64,000 nucleotides of DNA, taken from positions 248,001-312,000 of the forward strand of contig CAVXIR010000006.1 of assembly GCA_963761975.1 (NCBI GenBank), given 5' to 3'. Position numbers and translations under genes: made by a program. The DNA is from JAMQPK01 sp963761975 (GTDB lineage Bacteria; Acidobacteriota; Vicinamibacteria; Vicinamibacterales; JAMQPK01). The notes beneath the pieces were generated by a model. It saw only the letters and a program-made list of their open reading frames with translations, did no database searches and was not told the DNA's origin. Each line of letters opens with the position of its first letter. The stretch's first letter is position 1. Positions 38,254-47,021 of the stretch are shown piece by piece.

Positions 38254-39525
38254 TCAGAAAGTGAGCCCCGCTCCAACGTGCACGCGCGTACCTGAACCCA
38301 GGCCTCGCGCCACCATGAGACTGATGCGGAAGAAGGGGGCCGTGGCCCAGACGCCACCGCCGATACCACGCTCCAGCTTCTGGTCGCTCAACCGCTCACC
38401 TTTGTTATAAACACTGCCGACGTCCATGAAGACACTCGTGCCGATCCGTGCGACGCGAAGTGCCGAGCTCAGCGGTATGCGGAGCTCTGCCGATCCAGCG
38501 GCGAGCGTGTCGCCGATGCGGTAACCAGCTGAGAACCCGCGGAGATTGTCGGCGCCGCCGAGCAGCGACTTGTAGAACGCCGGCGCCGGCTCGCTCATGT
38601 CTTCGCGAACCGCGCGGAGCGCGAGCACCATTCCCCGATAGAGTCCGATGTACCCGTTGGCTTCAAGGTTCGTTTTCACGGCCGAGCTCGACTTGAATTG
38701 CAGCCGCTCGACCCCCGCGCGTGCGTAGACGGCGTTGTGCGGCATCAGCGGATCGATTCTCGTATCGACAACGAGGTCGCCGCCAACCGATCTCGCATCG
38801 ACCTCGTCGCCACCGAGCGTCGAGGTTTGCCAGGCGACCTCGCTGCCGGCACGAATGCTTCGCGTCAACGCCCAGTCTGCCCGACCCGAAAGGCGCTTTC
38901 GATCGGCGTCGCTATCGAAGTACGGGTGTGTGCGGCGCTGAATGAAGCCACCGATCCGAAGGTCTGGCACCGCACGGCGGACGAACTCCCTTTGAAACTC
39001 CACACCGGCGCGCTTGTCTCCTCCCCAGCTCAGCGGAACGACCACACGCTGCCGCGTATTCCGGTGGCCGCTGATCGCGACACGCGCCCCATATGTCAGC
39101 CCGTATCCGTCTTCCGCATTCAGGATCGGCGCGAACATCACGTTCAACGGCCCCCTTCGGGCAACGAGAGGCACCCTGCCCCGTGACGGCGCGCCGGGAG
39201 GGGCCGCCGGAAGGTCGATCCGAACCGGTCCTTCGTCAACCCGGATCAACACGGTGATTTGCGTTGGATCCGAAATCGAGGCGTACCGCTTGAGCACCTC
39301 AACATCGTGGAACTCTCCTGACGATCGCAACCGGATTTCTGCATCCGTCCGCATCGACTCGGAGAAGGGACTGCCCTCTTTGAGGCCTGAGGCGGAGATG
39401 ATCTCTTCGCTCGGAGTGATCGTGTTGCCATGGACCTGGATGACGGCAATCACTTCCTGCTGGGCCGAGAGACGACCGACGAACGCAAGAAGCACACACG
39501 CGAAGAGCGCGAACGTCAGCCGCAC
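38254..39525 (-). CDS. Omp85/BamA-superfamily outer-membrane protein with one POTRA domain
   Basis: 423 residues with a signal peptide ending at LSAQ. One POTRA-like domain (IAVIQVHGNTITPSEEIISASGLKEGSPFSESM to VLIRVDEGPVRI) leads to a 16-strand-type barrel with the Omp85 loop motif GGADNLRGFSAGYRIGD and a C-terminal strand GTRVHVGAGLTF. Short versions such as this act in protein secretion or lipid handling at the outer membrane; the cargo is unknown. The next gene upstream ends one base from its start. Confidence 0.85.
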   Translation of the reverse strand: MRLTFALFACVLLAFVGRLSAQQEVIAVIQVHGNTITPSEEIISASGLKEGSPFSESMRTDAEIRLRSSGEFHDVEVLKRYASISDPTQITVLIRVDEGPVRIDLPAAPPGAPSRGRVPLVARRGPLNVMFAPILNAEDGYGLTYGARVAISGHRNTRQRVVVPLSWGGDKRAGVEFQREFVRRAVPDLRIGGFIQRRTHPYFDSDADRKRLSGRADWALTRSIRAGSEVAWQTSTLGGDEVDARSVGGDLVVDTRIDPLMPHNAVYARAGVERLQFKSSSAVKTNLEANGYIGLYRGMVLALRAVREDMSEPAPAFYKSLLGGADNLRGFSAGYRIGDTLAAGSAELRIPLSSALRVARIGTSVFMDVGSVYNKGERLSDQKLERGIGGGVWATAPFFRISLMVARGLGSGTRVHVGAGLTF

Positions 39526-39526
39526 G

Positions 39527-40492
39527 TCACTTCTTCGGGCCGAGATACTTCGTTCCGGTCGTCGCCTCGCGGTAGCCGGAATATTGGATGTCGTAGGCGA
39601 TCGAAAACGGCCCGCCGCCGAGGAGAAGCGCTCCCATCATGTCGACGCGCTTCGGAAGCCACACGCCAGCGAACGCTTCCGTCATCAGCATGTTCGCGCG
39701 CAGGTCGGTGACACGAACGAGCCATGCCGCGGGGAGAAAATCGAGCCCGATGTTATCGAACGTGTATTTCACGATCTGTTTTTGCTTGGGCTCGACCCAG
39801 AGGGTGACCAGCGAGACCTTGTTCATCATCTGCTGGACAGCCGCGCCGTATTCGTCTCCCTTCGACTCGCGCCCGGCGACCTGATTGGTGCGCGCCTCGG
39901 CCCTGGTCGATGGCTCGTCTGAAAACAGCTTCGTCGGGTAGTACTCGATCTTGAGGACCGGCACCTTCTCAATGGTTTCCCGCCCGACAAGCGCGTATCG
40001 GCCGCCCTCGAACTTGAACTTCAGGAAATAAGCCGAGGAAATGAACTGCGGGTCGCGCGTCTGCTGAATCATGCTCTGCACATCGCTGGGCGTCGGCGGG
40101 TTGTCTGACCCGGCGTCACCCGTCCTGCCGCGCGCGTCGCGGCGCTGCGCGCGTCGGAGAAACTGCTCTTCGTACCGCCCGCGCTCGCCTTCGGCAATCG
40201 TGACACCGTTGAAGCGCACCGGGCTGCGTACGAAAAATCCGTCGCGGGGGTACCACAGATATTCGCGCTTCTGGCCCCACAGCAGAATTTCTGCCGGACC
40301 CCGGAATTCGACTCGCTCCTGTTCGTCGAGTATGTATTGCTGAATCTTCTTCCAGTTGTCATCGCGCCGCGCCAGCACCTGCTCCATAAACGTGTCGAGC
40401 TCGCCCGACGGGGTGGGCGTTGTTTGCGCGGAGCCAACCGAGGCGCCGAACAGCGAGAGCAGAACCACGATGGCGCGGACGTCAAGTCTCAT
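39527..40492 (-). CDS. exported protein of unknown function
   Basis: 321 residues from ATG 40492, which starts a proper signal peptide (MRLDVRAIVVLLSLFGASVGSAQ); an open frame reaches 40567 but adds a non-signal stretch. The body has LWGQKREYLWYPRDGFFVRSPVRFNGV and VTLWVEPKQKQIVKYTFDNIGLDFLPAAW, the latter recalling outer-membrane lipoprotein-sorting (LolA/LolB-like) clam folds, but the match is weak. It is one base from the Omp85 gene and probably cotranscribed, suggesting an envelope role. Confidence 0.65.
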   Translation of the reverse strand: MRLDVRAIVVLLSLFGASVGSAQTTPTPSGELDTFMEQVLARRDDNWKKIQQYILDEQERVEFRGPAEILLWGQKREYLWYPRDGFFVRSPVRFNGVTIAEGERGRYEEQFLRRAQRRDARGRTGDAGSDNPPTPSDVQSMIQQTRDPQFISSAYFLKFKFEGGRYALVGRETIEKVPVLKIEYYPTKLFSDEPSTRAEARTNQVAGRESKGDEYGAAVQQMMNKVSLVTLWVEPKQKQIVKYTFDNIGLDFLPAAWLVRVTDLRANMLMTEAFAGVWLPKRVDMMGALLLGGGPFSIAYDIQYSGYREATTGTKYLGPKK

Positions 40493-40607
40493 CAAGCGCT
40501 CCAGGGCAGGGCTGACTCTAATAATACGTTCCGGGGCGCCTGAAAGGTGCAGCGTGTACAGAGTCATGGCAGATGGCAGAGGGATGATCCGCCATGACGG
40601 CGATTAC

Positions 40608-41921
40608 CTACCAGTGCGTCAACGATCCGTCGGGGCGACTGTAAACGTTGCTGGGCCGTGCCTGGTCGTAATCGCCAATCTGCGTCAGTGCCTTGAAATC
40701 CACCGTTACGCCAATTCCGTGGCGATCGTTCGGATACAGCTTGCCGTTCTTGAACGTGAGGAATTCAGGGAGATACACAGGCGGTTGGGTTCCATAGTTG
40801 TATTCCATCAACACGGGACCGGAGAACGTGCCCATCGTGTGCACGAGCGCAGCGGTTGCGATCGGACCGGTGAAATGCGGAACAATCCCGACGGCTGATG
40901 TTTCGCACAAGGCCATGATCTTGACCATCTCCGTGATACCGCCGACGTTCGGCATCGTGGCGCGGATGTAATCAATGTCCTTGTTGTAGACGAGCCGATG
41001 GAAATCCCACCGCTGGCCCCATTCTTCACCGTGTGAGAGCGGGCAGGTGGTCATCATGCGCAGCTTCGGTATTTCTTCGAGCGCCTGTTCGTCGCGCACG
41101 GGATCTTCGACCAGGAAGGGCTCGTAATCCTCGATCAATCGGCAGCACCGGAGCGCATCGGCAAAATCGAACTTCTGGTGAAAGTCGATCATCCAGTCGC
41201 CCTGACCGACACCTTCGCGAATTTCCTTGCAGGCCGCCGCAACGAGGCGCACACGTTCGTGTGTGTTGAAGACGTTCTCGGGAATCGCGCCACCAATCGA
41301 CGCATCCACTCTGAAGCAGCGATATCCGGCCTCCATCGCGGCATGAGCCCGCTCGCGCAGCGCGGCACCTGAATTGGCGACGACACCGCCGCCACGACCC
41401 GCTCCCGGCTGCGTCTGCGTGGCCGCCGGTCCGGTGCCCCGCCCTGCAGGTGGCGCCCCGGCTGGCCTGAAGGTTGTCGCATAGCACTCCACATGCGTGC
41501 GGACGAGCCCGTGCAGCAGGTCGTAGAGAGGAAGTTGGGCGGCCTTGCCCTTGATGTCCCACAGTGCCATGTCGAGCGCGCCCTGCGCGTGGACCTTCTC
41601 ACGTCCGGGCGGATAGAACCGGTCCATGTACATGTGGTGCCAGATCCGCTCGATGTCGAATGGGCTCTTGCCGATGAGGCTGCCTGCAAGATCTTGGATC
41701 AGGTCCGGGGACCCACCTTCGCCGATGCCGGTGATGCCGATGTCGGTCTCGACTGTCACCAACATGCCACTCTGGTTGAACGATCGGGTCATGCTGGGAT
41801 GCGACCAGCATTTCACACGCATAATTTTGGCCTTGGGGAGCGCGGCCTGCGCGCGTGCTGCCGGGACGAGCGCCGCCCCTGCGCCTGCAGCAAGAAACTT
41901 GAGCAGCGATCTGCGGTTCAT
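40608..41921 (-). CDS. Tat-exported enolase-superfamily (mandelate racemase-like) enzyme, paralogue 1
   Basis: 437 residues from ATG 41921. A twin-arginine signal (MNRRSLLKFLAAGAGAALVP) precedes an enolase capping domain and barrel. Metal ligands are seen in MIDFHQKFDF (Asp), FLVEDPVRDEQ (Glu) and LSHGEEWGQRW (Glu); GIVPHFTGP holds the barrel-end His. A Gly/Pro/Gln-rich insert interrupts the protein near ATFRPAGAPPAGRGTG. It probably dehydrates or epimerises a sugar acid in the periplasm. It is divergent from the TonB receptor gene, hinting at a shared carbohydrate route. A second paralogue lies at 59245-60660. Confidence 0.87.
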   Translation of the reverse strand: MNRRSLLKFLAAGAGAALVPAARAQAALPKAKIMRVKCWSHPSMTRSFNQSGMLVTVETDIGITGIGEGGSPDLIQDLAGSLIGKSPFDIERIWHHMYMDRFYPPGREKVHAQGALDMALWDIKGKAAQLPLYDLLHGLVRTHVECYATTFRPAGAPPAGRGTGPAATQTQPGAGRGGGVVANSGAALRERAHAAMEAGYRCFRVDASIGGAIPENVFNTHERVRLVAAACKEIREGVGQGDWMIDFHQKFDFADALRCCRLIEDYEPFLVEDPVRDEQALEEIPKLRMMTTCPLSHGEEWGQRWDFHRLVYNKDIDYIRATMPNVGGITEMVKIMALCETSAVGIVPHFTGPIATAALVHTMGTFSGPVLMEYNYGTQPPVYLPEFLTFKNGKLYPNDRHGIGVTVDFKALTQIGDYDQARPSNVYSRPDGSLTHW

Positions 41922-42029
41922 AGGGCCCGCCTTTCGTGTTAAGGTGTGCGGCACATCCTACCATTCGGGATCGCGTTTCACTATGCGCGACACTTGCGGG
42001 CCTTTTTCGGAGCTCAGAGAGGAGCCTAT

Positions 42030-45000
42030 ATGCGGAAGTTCTGGGTCATCGGCTTCTTGTTGCTGGCGGCCATTCCGGCGATCGCGCAAGAAACCAGAAG
42101 CACCATTTCCGGCACCGTTCGCGACGAGCAAGGCGTCATACCTGGCGCCACTGTCAAAGTCGTCAACACCGCCACCGGTGTGACGCAGACGCTCGTCACC
42201 AACAGCAGCGGCTATTTCGAAGCGCGCCTGCTCATCGCGGGCGACTACGAGGTCGTCATCGAAATGGAGGGGTTCAAGACGCTGCGGAGAAGCGGCATCT
42301 CGCTTGGGTCCGGCCAGCAACTCGCGCTCCAGCTCCCGCTCGAAATCGGCGCCATCGCCGAGGAAATTACTGTGACCGGTGAGGCGCCACTGCTGGAAAC
42401 GACCACGCTGCGGCAGGGACTCGTCCTCGACGAGAAGAAGGTTACCGAACTGCCGCTGCAGTCGAACATGCCCGTGCTCTTTGCACGGTTCTCCCCAGGC
42501 ATGATGGCCAGAGGGGTCATCCCGTTCGCCGGCCAGGGATTCGTCGGTGGTCCCACGACCAATGCGACGCCGCTCGGCGGCGTCGGAGGCGTCGACTGGT
42601 CGATCGACGGCGCCACCAACAACGGCGTTGGGCGGCAGATGTCCACCTCTCCGAATACGGACATGATCCAGGAGATGCGCGTCGAGTCGACCAACTTCAC
42701 CGCGTCAATCGGGCACGGCACCGGTGTCGGCATCACGATGATGACCAAAGCCGGTACCAACACAGCTCGTGGCACGTTGAATCATCAGTACTGGACGAAC
42801 AAGTTCAACCCGCCGAATCAATTTCAGAACATCGTCTTCGACAACGACCCGCGAGCCCGCGGCGCATACGAGGACGGCTACTCACATAATCTGTCAACGA
42901 CCTTCGGCGGCCCAGTGCAGATCCCAGGCGTCATCAACGGCACCAACAAGCTGTTCATGTTCGTCAACTACTCTTACGGACACGACGATTTCAACGGGAA
43001 GTCAGCCGCCAACCGGACACTTCCGAGGAACGATCCGGGACACAACCACCTGGCCGGCGACTTTTCCGACCTGCTGCTCCTGCCGAATCCTGCTCAGTAC
43101 GTGATCTACGATCCGCTCTCGACGAGACCGGATCCGGCCCGGCCCGGCCATGTCATCCGGACTCCGTTTCCGAACAACATCATCCCCGCGGATCGCATCG
43201 TCAATCCGCTCTACAACCTTTACAAGGGGATCCTGCCGGACCCGAACCAGAATCCGACGGCGTCGAATCAGCAGCCAATCAACAACTTCTACGACGTCGC
43301 ACAACCAGATCCGCTTAGAAGCCACGTCTACGGCGTCCGCATGGATTTCAACCATTCGGATAAGACTCGATTCTTCGGACGCGTGAGCGGCAGCCACTTC
43401 ACTGAAGGCGCGGGAGACTGGACCTACGCGAGCGCGCGCGACCTCCACTCGCTGTATCGAGTGCGAAAGACGTGGGCCGGCACTGGAAACTGGACACGCG
43501 TACAGGGCGATACCGTGATCGACAGCCAGATCGGTGTGAACCGCTTCCTGGAGACAGATCAGCGCCTGGGGCTGAAGCAGTACACGCCCAGCGGAATCGG
43601 ATTACCGGCCTACATGGACCAGTTCTGTCAGTCTCGTGGAGACTTCGGCGGCGTAACGGCGTGCCAATTGCCGAGGATTAACTTCGGCGGCACCAACAGC
43701 AACTTTTACCAGGTGCTTGGCGACAACTCCGGGACGTTCGACCAGGGCACGCATTATCAGGGGCAAATGAACGTGAGCCAGGTCCGTGGGTCGCACACAC
43801 TTCGCGGAGGAGCCGACTACCGGTTACACGACCGCTTCAGAAACTTCCCCGGAAACGCCTCAGGAAACTTCACCTTCGACACCACCTACACTCGGCAGGC
43901 CGACGATACCACCGGTGCGTCGAACTTCGGCCTCCCCTGGGCTGCGTTCATGCTTGGCATCCCCACGACTGTGGAAGCCGAGTTGACGGCGCAATCTCAA
44001 GCCTCGAATCATTACCTCGGGAGCTTTTTCCAGGACACGTGGCGCGTCTCCGACAACGTGACCCTGAACGTCGGTCTTCGCTTCGAGTATGAGACCGGCG
44101 TCAGAGAGAAAAACGATCAACTGATGCTCGGCTTCGATCCGAGCCTGGACGTCGCCATTTCTCAGCTCGCCGAAGCGGCGTACGCGCGAAACCCGATTCC
44201 GCAGATCGCACCAAGCGACTTCGACGTGAAAGGCGGAACGTTCTATGCCACCAGTCCCGGCCAGAATGGTCTGACCTGGGGCGGACAGTCGATGTGGATG
44301 CCCCGCGTCTCCGGTTCCTGGTCGATCGACGAGAAGACCGTGTTCAAGGGCGGTTACGGCATGTACTACGACGTGCTGAATGCCACCAATTTCACGACCC
44401 CGGCCCTTAATCAGCTCGGATACGCCGCTACGACGACCTCCGTCCCGAGCGTGGATTTCGGACAGACGTGGATCATGGGCGATCCGACAAGAGGGATCTC
44501 GCCCATAACGGATCCGTTTCCCAACCGACCTGGCGGCCGCTTCGACCAGTCGCTCGGCGATTCACTCGGTGCGAATGCGTCGCTCGGTGCCCGGCTCCAG
44601 GTCAACAATCCCAACCGCGAGCACCCGCGCGTGCAGCGTTGGCGCATGAGCGTGCAGCGGGAGATCAGCCGCAACATGGCTGTCGAGGTCGCTTACAACG
44701 GCAGCCGGGGCGACTTCCTCGAGCGCCACATCCGCCAGGACTACCTGCCCGAACAGTGGTTCAACAGCAGCAACGTGCGCGATGTTACGCAGCAGAACCT
44801 CCTCAACGCGAACGTCACGAACCCGTTCTTCATCGGCAACTTCGAGCCGCTAAGGACGTCGAATCCGACGCTGTACAACCAGATGGCACGCAATTCCTTC
44901 TTCACCAGCCCAACCGTCCAGCGTCATCGCCTACTACGCTCCTTCCCTCACATGTCGAGCGGTGATGGTCTCGAGTACCGAGACCTGCCGGTGGGGGCGA

Positions 45001-45686
45001 ACAGAGCCCACTCTCTCGAGGTGAACCTCAACAGGCGGTTCGCCAACGGCTTCACGGCAAGCCTGTTCTATACCGCCACGCGGTTGCGGGAGAACCGGAC
45101 GGTCGAGGAGTACGAACGCGAGCCGACCATCTGGCAATCGACTCAAGAGGCCCGGCCGCACCGGGTGACGGCGGATTTCATCGTCGAGCTCCCGTTCGGC
45201 GCTTCCAAGCCGTTTCTCAATCAGGGAGGCATCCTCGCCGCCATCGTGAGCGGCTGGCAGGTCGGCGGCACGTTCGAGTGGCAGCCGGGCCAGCTGCTCG
45301 AATGGCCCAGCAACATCTTCTTCTATGGGGACACCAACGACATCGCGCTCGACAATCCCACGCTCGATCGGTGGTTCAACACCGACGCCGGCTTCGAGAA
45401 GGATCCGGCCAAGGTCCCGGCGAACTTTCAGAAGCGGACCTTCCCTTTCCGCATCGACGGCGTGCGCGCGCCGAGTCTGAACCATCTGAACATGAACGTC
45501 GGGCGAACGATCAGGCTGGGGAGCAGCAGGACGCTGCAATTGCGCGTGGACGCGCTGAACGTGTTCAACAACGAGACCTACGCCGATCCGAACCTGAACC
45601 CGACCTCGACGCAGTTCGGCAGGATTACCGCCAACAACGGCACGTACATGCGGTTTGTGACGTTCGTGACGAAGTTCAATTTCTAA
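42030..45686 (+). CDS. Oar-type TonB-dependent receptor
   Basis: 1218 residues from ATG 42030, with AGAGGAG at 42016-42022. A signal peptide (MRKFWVIGFLLLAAIPAIAQ) precedes a carboxypeptidase-regulatory-like domain (TISGTVRDEQGVIPGATVKVVN), a plug (TLRQGLVLDEKKVTELPLQS) and a long barrel that ends in the aromatic strand RFVTFVTKFNF. Such receptors dominate Acidobacteriota outer membranes and take up large substrates by TonB energy. It heads a block with an MBL-fold protein and PQQ dehydrogenase. Confidence 0.92.
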   Translation: MRKFWVIGFLLLAAIPAIAQETRSTISGTVRDEQGVIPGATVKVVNTATGVTQTLVTNSSGYFEARLLIAGDYEVVIEMEGFKTLRRSGISLGSGQQLALQLPLEIGAIAEEITVTGEAPLLETTTLRQGLVLDEKKVTELPLQSNMPVLFARFSPGMMARGVIPFAGQGFVGGPTTNATPLGGVGGVDWSIDGATNNGVGRQMSTSPNTDMIQEMRVESTNFTASIGHGTGVGITMMTKAGTNTARGTLNHQYWTNKFNPPNQFQNIVFDNDPRARGAYEDGYSHNLSTTFGGPVQIPGVINGTNKLFMFVNYSYGHDDFNGKSAANRTLPRNDPGHNHLAGDFSDLLLLPNPAQYVIYDPLSTRPDPARPGHVIRTPFPNNIIPADRIVNPLYNLYKGILPDPNQNPTASNQQPINNFYDVAQPDPLRSHVYGVRMDFNHSDKTRFFGRVSGSHFTEGAGDWTYASARDLHSLYRVRKTWAGTGNWTRVQGDTVIDSQIGVNRFLETDQRLGLKQYTPSGIGLPAYMDQFCQSRGDFGGVTACQLPRINFGGTNSNFYQVLGDNSGTFDQGTHYQGQMNVSQVRGSHTLRGGADYRLHDRFRNFPGNASGNFTFDTTYTRQADDTTGASNFGLPWAAFMLGIPTTVEAELTAQSQASNHYLGSFFQDTWRVSDNVTLNVGLRFEYETGVREKNDQLMLGFDPSLDVAISQLAEAAYARNPIPQIAPSDFDVKGGTFYATSPGQNGLTWGGQSMWMPRVSGSWSIDEKTVFKGGYGMYYDVLNATNFTTPALNQLGYAATTTSVPSVDFGQTWIMGDPTRGISPITDPFPNRPGGRFDQSLGDSLGANASLGARLQVNNPNREHPRVQRWRMSVQREISRNMAVEVAYNGSRGDFLERHIRQDYLPEQWFNSSNVRDVTQQNLLNANVTNPFFIGNFEPLRTSNPTLYNQMARNSFFTSPTVQRHRLLRSFPHMSSGDGLEYRDLPVGANRAHSLEVNLNRRFANGFTASLFYTATRLRENRTVEEYEREPTIWQSTQEARPHRVTADFIVELPFGASKPFLNQGGILAAIVSGWQVGGTFEWQPGQLLEWPSNIFFYGDTNDIALDNPTLDRWFNTDAGFEKDPAKVPANFQKRTFPFRIDGVRAPSLNHLNMNVGRTIRLGSSRTLQLRVDALNVFNNETYADPNLNPTSTQFGRITANNGTYMRFVTFVTKFNF

Positions 45687-45695
45687 GATCTCTCG

Positions 45696-46880
45696 ATGCG
45701 CGCGCTTCTGGGGTTCTTCGTGGCGGCGGGGCTGTTTGCCCCGCCGCTCCTTGCACAATCACCGACAAAATCGCTGCAGATTTATTACGTCGACACCGAG
45801 GGCGGACAGGCGACGCTGTTCGTTGCGCCGTCTGGCGAATCCCTGCTGGTCGACACCGGCAACCCGGGAACGCGCGATACCGATCGCATCATGCTGGCGC
45901 TGGAAGACGCCGGCGTGAAACAGATCGATCACCTCGTGCTGACGCACTATCACGGCGATCACGTCGGCGGGCTTTCCGAGCTCGCCAAGCGCGTTCCGAT
46001 CAAGCGGTTCTACGATCACGGCCCGACCGCCGAAGGTGACCGCGCCGGGAGTCAGGGCTTTCACGAAACCTACGCGCAGATCCACGCCAACGGCGTCCGC
46101 ACTGTCGTCAAGCCGGGCGACAAAGTCCAGATGGCGGGGCTCGACATCACGTTCGTGTCGTCGGCCGGTCAGGTATTGACAACCAATCTCCCCGGCGCCG
46201 GACGTCCGAATCCGGCGTGCGCCCAGTTCACCGAAAAAGATCTCAGTAAGGTGTTCGATCCCGATAACGGGTATTCGGCGGGTTTCATGCTGACCTTCGG
46301 CCGGTTCCGGACGATCGATCTCGGCGACCTGACGTGGAACCACGAAGGCAAACTCGCGTGCCCAGCCAATCGCATCGGCACGATTGACCTGTACCTGGTC
46401 ACCCATCACGGTATCAACCAATCGAGCGCACCAGCGTTGGTACACGCACTTCAACCTCGCGTCGCGATCATGAACAATGGCACGCGCAAGGGAGGAGCAG
46501 TCGAGACATTCCAAACCCTGGAGTCCTCTCCAGGACTCGAAGATCTGTGGCAGCTGCACTGGTCGTACAACGTGATGACGGAGCACAACGCACCTGGCGT
46601 CTTCATCGCGAACCTCGACGACAACCTAACGATCGCGAACCTGCTGACGGCGCCTCCGCCGCCACCACGCGGGGCGGCCGGACAACCGGGAACCGGTGCA
46701 CAGAGCTCACCCGGGGCTGCCCCGGGTGGAGGCCGTGGCGGCGGTCGGGGCAACGCACCTCCGCCACACACCCCGGCGTACTGGATCAAAGTGACCGCAC
46801 AGCAGGACGGCACGTTCACTGTGACGAATGCGCGAAACGGATTTACGAAGACGTACCGGAAAGTAGAAAGTAAAAAGTAA
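45696..46880 (+). CDS. exported MBL-fold metallohydrolase
   Basis: 394 residues with a signal peptide (MRALLGFFVAAGLFAPPLLAQ). The metal motif THYHGDHVGG gives His84, His86, Asp88 and His89; TFGRFRTIDLGDLTW and YLVTHHGINQSSAPA supply later ligands. This ComEC-like MBL layout suggests a periplasmic hydrolase. A Gly/Pro-rich tract (residues about 320-355) sits before the end. The stop is inside the beginning of an AAGTAGG array. It follows the TonB receptor gene by 9 bp. Confidence 0.87.
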   Translation: MRALLGFFVAAGLFAPPLLAQSPTKSLQIYYVDTEGGQATLFVAPSGESLLVDTGNPGTRDTDRIMLALEDAGVKQIDHLVLTHYHGDHVGGLSELAKRVPIKRFYDHGPTAEGDRAGSQGFHETYAQIHANGVRTVVKPGDKVQMAGLDITFVSSAGQVLTTNLPGAGRPNPACAQFTEKDLSKVFDPDNGYSAGFMLTFGRFRTIDLGDLTWNHEGKLACPANRIGTIDLYLVTHHGINQSSAPALVHALQPRVAIMNNGTRKGGAVETFQTLESSPGLEDLWQLHWSYNVMTEHNAPGVFIANLDDNLTIANLLTAPPPPPRGAAGQPGTGAQSSPGAAPGGGRGGGRGNAPPPHTPAYWIKVTAQQDGTFTVTNARNGFTKTYRKVESKK

Positions 46881-46913
46881 GAAGTAGGAAGTAAGAAGTA
46901 GGAAGTAAGAAGT
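46860..46913. repeat. AAGTAGG/AAGTAAG heptamer array
   Basis: A direct array of AAGTAGA, AAGTAAA, AAGTAAG, AAGTAGG, AAGTAAG heptamers that begins inside the last codons of the MBL gene (VESKK). Unlike the others it has no inverted arm here. It is followed by a short hairpin (CAGGCCT 46922-46928 with AGGCCTG 46931-46937). Confidence 0.8.
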
Positions 46914-47021
46914 CGGCGGCGCAGGCCTTCAGGCCTGTAGGTATCGACTCCCTCGCTTGCGAATCTGCGTCAGAGCCATATACTCTCAGCCAGCATCACC
47001 TTCATCTGGAGAGACTGTCAA